Source: Oleiphilaceae bacterium
Lineage (GTDB): Bacteria; Pseudomonadota; Gammaproteobacteria; Pseudomonadales; Oleiphilaceae
Reading direction: 5' to 3'
Assembly (NCBI GenBank): GCA_018334495.1
Contig: JAGXLV010000006.1
Location: 1-64,000, forward strand
Length of the DNA: 64,000 nt
Part shown: one piece after another, positions 59,294 to 64,000 of the stretch
Numbering within the stretch: the stretch's first letter is position 1
Layout: each line of letters begins with the position of its first letter
Program-made: the position numbers and the translations under genes
Notes under the pieces: generated by a model
Database searches by the model: none
What the model saw: the letters and a program-made list of their open reading frames with translations, nothing else
What the model was told of the DNA's origin: nothing

Positions 59294-60463
59294 TCAAAGC
59301 TTCAGCCTGAACCCCAGGGCCTTGAACTTGTCCTGAAGTGAACGGCTGGTGCCTTTGAGCTGAATTTTCGTACTGGAAAATTCCCGCCTGACGGGGTAGT
59401 CCCGGCGAAATTGATCAAAGGCCTGGCCAGGGTGTTCAGATGCTACCTTCATTTTATGACGAAACCGGGCATCGTCCCGACGCGGGTCGTAACATGAACG
59501 CATCGCCACATCGGCCGCTTCCCGGGCCTGAGCGGCGCGCGTAAACGACAGTTTGCTGAGCGGGGGCTCAGGCATAAACTGGCCACTTTGTTTGCGGGCC
59601 GGCAACCCCAGGAAAGTACACAAGGCCTGGTAGATCATCTCGGTGCCCTGGATTTTGCCTTCAAGACTGTAGCCGGCAATGTGTGGCGTCCCCAGCCAGA
59701 CCTGCCTGAGCAGATCAGCATTAATATCAGGCTCCCGTTCCCAGACATCCAGCACCACGCTGGGCGCCCCAGCGCTCGCTAACCTGTCCAGCAAGGCCGC
59801 TTCATCAATCACGTCACCGCGCCCGCTGTTGATGAGAAGCTGGTTTTCCGTCAGGGCAGCGAGCCTTTCGCGACCGATCATCCCGTGGGTCGGGAAATCG
59901 CCGGCACGGGTCAGAGGCGTGTGAAGCGTGACCACATCGCAGGCCAGAACTGCCTCCAGGGAGCTGAAGGTTTCCGCTTTTTCCGGTGCCCCGGTTTCAG
60001 CCTCAAGGGCTTCACGCACCGGATCATAAGCCTTGACCCTGATGCCCAGGCGGCACAGTATGCGCCATAAAGCCCCACCGACATTGCCCGCGCCCACAAT
60101 GCCAACACTCAATGTGTTCCAGTCTTTCAGGTCCAGGCGCTCGGCATGCAGTGACAGAATGCTTAAAACATACTCGACCACGCTGTTGGCGTTACAGCCC
60201 GGAGCAGAGGCAAAATGGATGCCCTGGCTCGCAAGCCAGGCCACATCCACGTGGTCGGTCCCGATCGTGGCAGTGCCGACAAATTTGACCCGGCTGCCCG
60301 CCAGCAGGGCCTGATCGACCCGGGAGACCGACCGCACCAGGAGCACGTCCGCGTCTTTGACATCCGCGGCGCTCAGTTCGCGCCCGGACACCTGTCGTAT
60401 CTCGCCAATGTCCTCGAAAAACGAATCCAGCAACGGAATATTTTCGTCAGCTACGATCAACAT
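59294..60463 (-). CDS. pdxB: Erythronate-4-phosphate dehydrogenase
   Basis: Second step of pyridoxal phosphate synthesis in the DXP-dependent route. D-2-hydroxyacid dehydrogenase fold: the NAD motif VGIVGAGNVGGALWRILCRLGIRV, the catalytic Arg region NSGRGDVIDEAALLD, and the catalytic His in GTPHIAGYSLEGKIQG, which is the PdxB signature. A C-terminal dimerisation domain (about 290-389) follows. It is 17 bp downstream of rhlB. Confidence 0.95.
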   Translation of the reverse strand: MLIVADENIPLLDSFFEDIGEIRQVSGRELSAADVKDADVLLVRSVSRVDQALLAGSRVKFVGTATIGTDHVDVAWLASQGIHFASAPGCNANSVVEYVLSILSLHAERLDLKDWNTLSVGIVGAGNVGGALWRILCRLGIRVKAYDPVREALEAETGAPEKAETFSSLEAVLACDVVTLHTPLTRAGDFPTHGMIGRERLAALTENQLLINSGRGDVIDEAALLDRLASAGAPSVVLDVWEREPDINADLLRQVWLGTPHIAGYSLEGKIQGTEMIYQALCTFLGLPARKQSGQFMPEPPLSKLSFTRAAQAREAADVAMRSCYDPRRDDARFRHKMKVASEHPGQAFDQFRRDYPVRREFSSTKIQLKGTSRSLQDKFKALGFRLKL

Positions 60464-60480
60464 AATTCAATCCCGTAGAC

Positions 60481-61902
60481 TCAGGCTCTGCGCTGGCGTT
60501 GATTTCGCGCCATTGGCGGGCGACGGCTGCCGCCACGGCGACGGGCAATAGGCGGCTTTTTCAGCGGCGCCATCAGCTCTTCCTCGGGTATGCTGGTGGT
60601 CAGCTTCTGGCCGATGTAGGACTCGATGGACGGCAGCGAAAACGCATCATCCTCGCTGGCAAAACTCACCGACACGCCGTGCTCACCCGCCCGCCCGGTC
60701 CGGCCAATGCGATGGACATAATCCTCGGCACTATCGGGCAGGTGGTAATTGAAGACGTGGGACACACCGTCAACGTGGATGCCACGACCGGCGACATCCG
60801 TCGCCACCAGGACCTGGATTTCACCACGTTTAAACTGATCGAGGGTTTTCAGGCGCTTATTCTGTGGGATTTCGCCGGACATCAAGGCAGTGCTGATACC
60901 CTGATTGCGCAGATCTTCATCCAGGTCCCGGCACTGATCGCGGCGGTTGGCAAACACCAGGGCCTTGGGCACCTCTTTCTGCTCAAGGTAGTTGACCAGC
61001 ACCCTGAGCTTTTCATCACCGCCCACCAGATACACAACCTGCCTGACCCGTTCAGCCGTTTTCTGCTCGGGCTCAATCTCAACAAACTCCGCTCCCTGAG
61101 TCCACATGGATGCCAGGTTAAGCACGTCCTCGTTGAAAGTCGCGCTGAACAGCAGGGTTTGACGGTCTTCCTTGGGTGTGCATTTGCGGATGATCCGCTT
61201 GACGTCGGGAATAAAGCCCATATCCAGCATCCGGTCGGCCTCATCCAGAATCAGCAGGTCCAGCTGGTCAAGGAAGACATCCTGGGAGCCAAGGAAATCA
61301 ATCAGGCGGCCTGGAGTCGCCACGAGGATATCCACGACCTCGTTCTGCAATTGATCCCGCTGTTTGTCATAGTTCATACCACCGACCACCGTCACCACGT
61401 TGTGACCGGTGTAACCGCACAACTCTTCCGCGTCCTTGGCGATTTGCATGGCCAGTTCACGGGTGGGCGCCAGCGCCAGTACCCGGGGCTCCGAAGCAAA
61501 GCGCTCCTCCTCCGGGATCGGGCTCTCCAGCATGCGCTGAATACCATTGATCAAAAATGCCGCGGTTTTACCAGTGCCGGTCTGGGCCTGACCAATCAAG
61601 TCCTTGCCCAGCAGAGTAAACGGCAGGGTTTCGGCCTGTATCGGCGTGCAGTACTCAAATCCGATATCGGTGATAGCATCCAGAAGACGCTGGTCGAGTG
61701 CCAGGTCCATAAACCGTGTCTTGCCTTCGGCCACCGGCACTTCAGGATGATTGGGATTGCGCGAATGTTTTACTTCCACTGCGGGTTCCTGCTTTTCTGG
61801 CTCGGCCGCGGAGGGCTTCGGAGCGGGGTTTGACTCTGCCGTGACCGGGGTTCCGGCCTTTGGCGCTGGAGCGTCCTGACTCGTTGTCATATACGGTATC
61901 AT
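60481..61902 (-). CDS. rhlB: DEAD-box RNA helicase RhlB
   Basis: Helicase of the RNA degradosome group. Motifs in order: Q motif FEYCTPIQAETLP, AQTGTGKTAAFL, LAPTRELAMQI, DEAD in LILDEADRMLDMGF, SAT, and HRIGRTGRAGEHG. It has a long low-complexity N-terminal tail (APAPKAGTPVTAESNPAPKPSAAEPEK) and a basic C-terminal tail ([20 protein letters not shown]), as in RhlB. The start is not sure: ATG at 61902 is listed and ATG at 61890 (MTTSQD) is an alternative; neither has a well-spaced ribosome site. Confidence 0.9.
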   Translation of the reverse strand: MIPYMTTSQDAPAPKAGTPVTAESNPAPKPSAAEPEKQEPAVEVKHSRNPNHPEVPVAEGKTRFMDLALDQRLLDAITDIGFEYCTPIQAETLPFTLLGKDLIGQAQTGTGKTAAFLINGIQRMLESPIPEEERFASEPRVLALAPTRELAMQIAKDAEELCGYTGHNVVTVVGGMNYDKQRDQLQNEVVDILVATPGRLIDFLGSQDVFLDQLDLLILDEADRMLDMGFIPDVKRIIRKCTPKEDRQTLLFSATFNEDVLNLASMWTQGAEFVEIEPEQKTAERVRQVVYLVGGDEKLRVLVNYLEQKEVPKALVFANRRDQCRDLDEDLRNQGISTALMSGEIPQNKRLKTLDQFKRGEIQVLVATDVAGRGIHVDGVSHVFNYHLPDSAEDYVHRIGRTGRAGEHGVSVSFASEDDAFSLPSIESYIGQKLTTSIPEEELMAPLKKPPIARRRGGSRRPPMARNQRQRRA

Positions 61903-61918
61903 TACCTTGTAGCGACCA

Positions 61919-62455
61919 CTAATGATGGGCGCCGGCGTTCCACAAATCGAGAAAACACGCCCGCCTTCCATAAAAAGTTAAAAGCGCCTGGTGAAACATC
62001 CCGGCGCGCTCGGGCATGCCGTTGCCGAGATAAGCGTTTGCCTGGGCTGTGACCTTGCGCCGGAATTCGGGCTCATCGCTGCCCTCGCCGTCCAGATTAT
62101 CCAGACTGATGTGAAAAGCCGAACCGGCGGCCACCGAGAATAGCCATTCGAGCGCCTGGGGGCGAATTTCCGCCGCCTCGAAGGCCACCTGCTGTGCCGG
62201 CGTACGCCCGTCAGGGCAATACCAGTAGCCATAATCCGTCAGACCTCGCCGTCGCGCGCCAGCGATGCACCAGTGGCTGACTTCATGCAAGGCGCTGGCG
62301 TAGAAGTCATGCGTAAAAACGACCCGGGCCAATTGGCCTGGCCCTGCGGCGGGGGTATACTCCGGTTCGCTGCCGCCTTTGACCAATTGTGTCCGGTACT
62401 TATCCCGAAACAGGTCGTGGAACAGCATAATAAGATCATCTGAATGGTGTTTCAT
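61919..62455 (-). CDS. epmC: Elongation factor P hydroxylase EpmC
   Basis: 178-residue metalloenzyme of the YfcM family, which hydroxylates the modified Lys of EF-P. The signature is FYASALHEVSHWCIAGARRRG (HExxH) with GYWYCPDGRTPAQQVAFEAAEIRPQALEW following. The ATG at 62455 (MKHHSDDL) is preferred to the track start nine codons upstream. In this window epmA, epmB and efp are absent. It lies 16 bp before rhlB on the same strand. Confidence 0.92.
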   Translation of the reverse strand: MKHHSDDLIMLFHDLFRDKYRTQLVKGGSEPEYTPAAGPGQLARVVFTHDFYASALHEVSHWCIAGARRRGLTDYGYWYCPDGRTPAQQVAFEAAEIRPQALEWLFSVAAGSAFHISLDNLDGEGSDEPEFRRKVTAQANAYLGNGMPERAGMFHQALLTFYGRRACFLDLWNAGAHH

Positions 62456-62553
62456 GCACCGACTATTGTGCGACCTATACAATCTTATTGCCAGTATGAA
62501 CTTTCCCCGGGCTGTCCTGTCGACAAAATGCCCTATTCGATCATGACAACATT

Positions 62554-64000
62554 ATGGTGCTGACTTTTCTGAAAAACTCAACTGTCCGAAAATGCCGGAA
62601 CCGGGCCATCAGCGCTGTCGCTATGCTGCTCGCACTCACGATCTCCGCCGGGGCGCTGGCCCAGGGCTCCGTGTTTGGCGATGGCGATTCCCAGTTCCTG
62701 CCCGTGGACGAGGCGCTGCCCTTCAGCTATTCCACAACGGAAAACGGCGTTGTGCTGAAGTGGGACATAACGCCGGAGCATTATCTCTATAAAGAGCGAT
62801 TCAGCCTGGAATCAAAGACGCCAGGCGTGACTCTGGGCGAACCCGCCTTTTCTGCCACCGGCACAACCACTGAAGACGAATACTTTGGCAGGGTCACCGT
62901 GTTTTACGACCCGGTTCAGGCTGAGGTGCCAATCAGCCTGCCGGCCGGCGTTGACGAAGCCGAACTGACCGTAACCTATCAGGGTTGCGCCAATGCCGGG
63001 CTCTGTTATCCACCACAAAGTCGCGATGTGCTCTATTTTCCCGGCGGCGACGGCGGCGTCAGCCAGGACCCGGAGGCCAACAGCCAGAAGCTCAACCCGG
63101 TCAGTACCGAGGGTATGGATACCCGTTCAGCCGCGGGACTGGCCGGTTTCCTGACGGAGCAATCGCTGTGGTTTGTCGCCCTTGTGTTCCTGGCGCTGGG
63201 GCTCGGGCTGACCTTCACGCCTTGCGTGCTGCCCATGGTACCGATCATTTCGTCACTGGTTTCCAGCCGCAACACCCAAACCACAAGTCATGCCCTGCTG
63301 CTGGCCAGCAGCTATGTGCTGGGCATGGCCCTGACCTATGCCGCCGCCGGTGTCATCACCGGATTGCTGGGCGCCAGTTTCAATCTGCAGGCGCACCTTC
63401 AGTCACCCTGGGTGCTGGGGCTTTTTGCGGCTTTGTTCGCCCTTTTTGCCCTGGCCATGTTCAATGTATTCGACCTGCAAATGCCCGCCTTCATCAGAGA
63501 CAGGCTGAACAACGCCAGTCAGAATCTCAGTGGCGGGCGTCTAGCCAGTGTTTTTGGCATTGGCTCAGTTTCCGCTTTGATTGTATCGCCCTGTGTTACG
63601 GCGCCCCTGGCGGGCAGCCTGCTTTATATCAGCACCACCCAGGACGCTCTGGCGGGAGGCATCGCCCTGTTCGCTCTCGGCATGGGCATGGGCTTGCCGC
63701 TGATACTGGTCGCTGTGGGCGGGCGCAAGTTGCTGCCGGCCACCGGGCCCTGGATGAATCTGGTCAAGGCTTTTTATGGCGTTATGCTGCTGGCCGTGGC
63801 GATCTGGCTGATTGAGCGCCTGGTACCGGCCTGGGTGGCCATGACACTCTGGGGTCTGTTGGTTGCCGTAACCGGAGTCCAGCTGGGCGCTTTTGACCAG
63901 GCCCGTCCGGGCTGGCCCCGAACCTGGAAAGGGGTCGGTCTGGTGTCTTTCGCTTATGGCCTGGCCCTGCTCGCCGGCGCCCTCTCGGGCGCAACCGACC
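62554..64000 (+). CDS. dsbD: Thiol:disulfide interchange protein DsbD, 3' end missing
   Basis: Inner-membrane reductant carrier from cytoplasmic thioredoxin to periplasmic DsbC/DsbG/CcmG. It is missing from the ORF track because it runs off the right edge. From the ATG at 62554 it has a signal peptide (AMLLALTISAGALA), the periplasmic alpha domain with both cysteines (GCANAGLCYPP), and the membrane beta domain with its two redox Cys (TFTPCVLPMVPI and IVSPCVTAPLAG). About 482 codons are present; the C-terminal thioredoxin domain is outside the window. Confidence 0.96.
   Translation, partial: MVLTFLKNSTVRKCRNRAISAVAMLLALTISAGALAQGSVFGDGDSQFLPVDEALPFSYSTTENGVVLKWDITPEHYLYKERFSLESKTPGVTLGEPAFSATGTTTEDEYFGRVTVFYDPVQAEVPISLPAGVDEAELTVTYQGCANAGLCYPPQSRDVLYFPGGDGGVSQDPEANSQKLNPVSTEGMDTRSAAGLAGFLTEQSLWFVALVFLALGLGLTFTPCVLPMVPIISSLVSSRNTQTTSHALLLASSYVLGMALTYAAAGVITGLLGASFNLQAHLQSPWVLGLFAALFALFALAMFNVFDLQMPAFIRDRLNNASQNLSGGRLASVFGIGSVSALIVSPCVTAPLAGSLLYISTTQDALAGGIALFALGMGMGLPLILVAVGGRKLLPATGPWMNLVKAFYGVMLLAVAIWLIERLVPAWVAMTLWGLLVAVTGVQLGAFDQARPGWPRTWKGVGLVSFAYGLALLAGALSGATD

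Noticed and set aside
60499-61833. 444-aa plus-strand ORF
   Set aside because: Antisense to rhlB, whose DEAD-box motifs are complete.
62985-63815. 276-aa plus-strand ORF
   Set aside because: It overlaps dsbD in another frame; the dsbD frame has the signal peptide and all four expected cysteines.

Overview
The window is 64 kb of gene-dense bacterial chromosome, almost all of it housekeeping genes. Gene content and order fit a gammaproteobacterium near the Marinobacter/Pseudomonas group. Typical blocks are ruvC-ruvA-ruvB-ybgC-tolQRAB-pal-cpoB, guaB-guaA, exbB-exbD-msbA-lpxK-ycaR-kdsB-PTP-murB, trxB-aat-bpt-infA/clpA-clpS/cspD, mnmA-hflD-purB and alaA-(unknown)-htpX. The genus is an inference: there is no rRNA gene here and no search was run. 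I saw no insertion sequence, prophage, CRISPR array, tRNA or rRNA gene, and no plasmid or integron feature. Layout: (1) 1-16.6 kb is one long minus-strand block. It runs from guaB and guaA through tadA, galE, ugd, a HIT-like protein, an FmdB-like protein and aspS to the Holliday-junction genes ruvCAB and the Tol-Pal envelope system (ybgC, tolQ, tolR, tolA, tolB, pal, cpoB; cpoB is cut by the left edge). (2) 16.8-20.8 kb, plus strand: xseA, a propionyl-CoA synthetase and a CspA-type cold shock gene with a long leader. (3) 20.8-25.1 kb: leuA diverges from an Lrp/AsnC regulator, followed by proS. (4) 25.1-34.1 kb, minus strand: an envelope cluster for peptidoglycan (murB), KDO (kdsB) and lipid A (lpxK, msbA), with an ExbB/ExbD motor, a low-molecular-weight tyrosine phosphatase and the DNA-uptake channel comEC. 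(5) 34.2-42.1 kb: a DUF2062 protein, a LolD/LolC-E lipoprotein exporter with only one permease gene, a PilZ-type protein, a small periplasmic protein, the agmatine-to-putrescine pair aguA-aguB, a MoxR ATPase without its usual partner, and trxB. (6) 42.2-47.6 kb: the bacterial N-degron pathway (aat, bpt, clpS, clpA) together with infA and cspD. (7) 47.8-54.4 kb: rluE, a NUDIX hydrolase, mnmA, hflD, purB, the ribosomal oxygenase roxA and a GNAT fusion protein. (8) 54.5-64 kb: a LysR regulator, an unknown membrane-anchored protein, alaA, an unknown protein, htpX, then minus-strand epmC-rhlB-pdxB, and finally dsbD, cut by the right edge. How they connect: two ion-driven motor sets (TolQR and ExbBD), lipid A and KDO synthesis, Lol transport, HtpX and DsbD make this an envelope-biogenesis-rich stretch. 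RNA and translation functions (aspS, proS, tadA, mnmA, rluE, roxA, epmC, infA, rhlB) are scattered between them. No clearly new multi-gene system stands out. The best leads are a promoter-plus-terminator unit at 55.5-55.6 kb that could be a small RNA or attenuator, the orphan MoxR, the single-permease Lol locus, local gene losses relative to relatives (yebC, icd), a HIT protein with a broken motif, and two conserved unknown genes.
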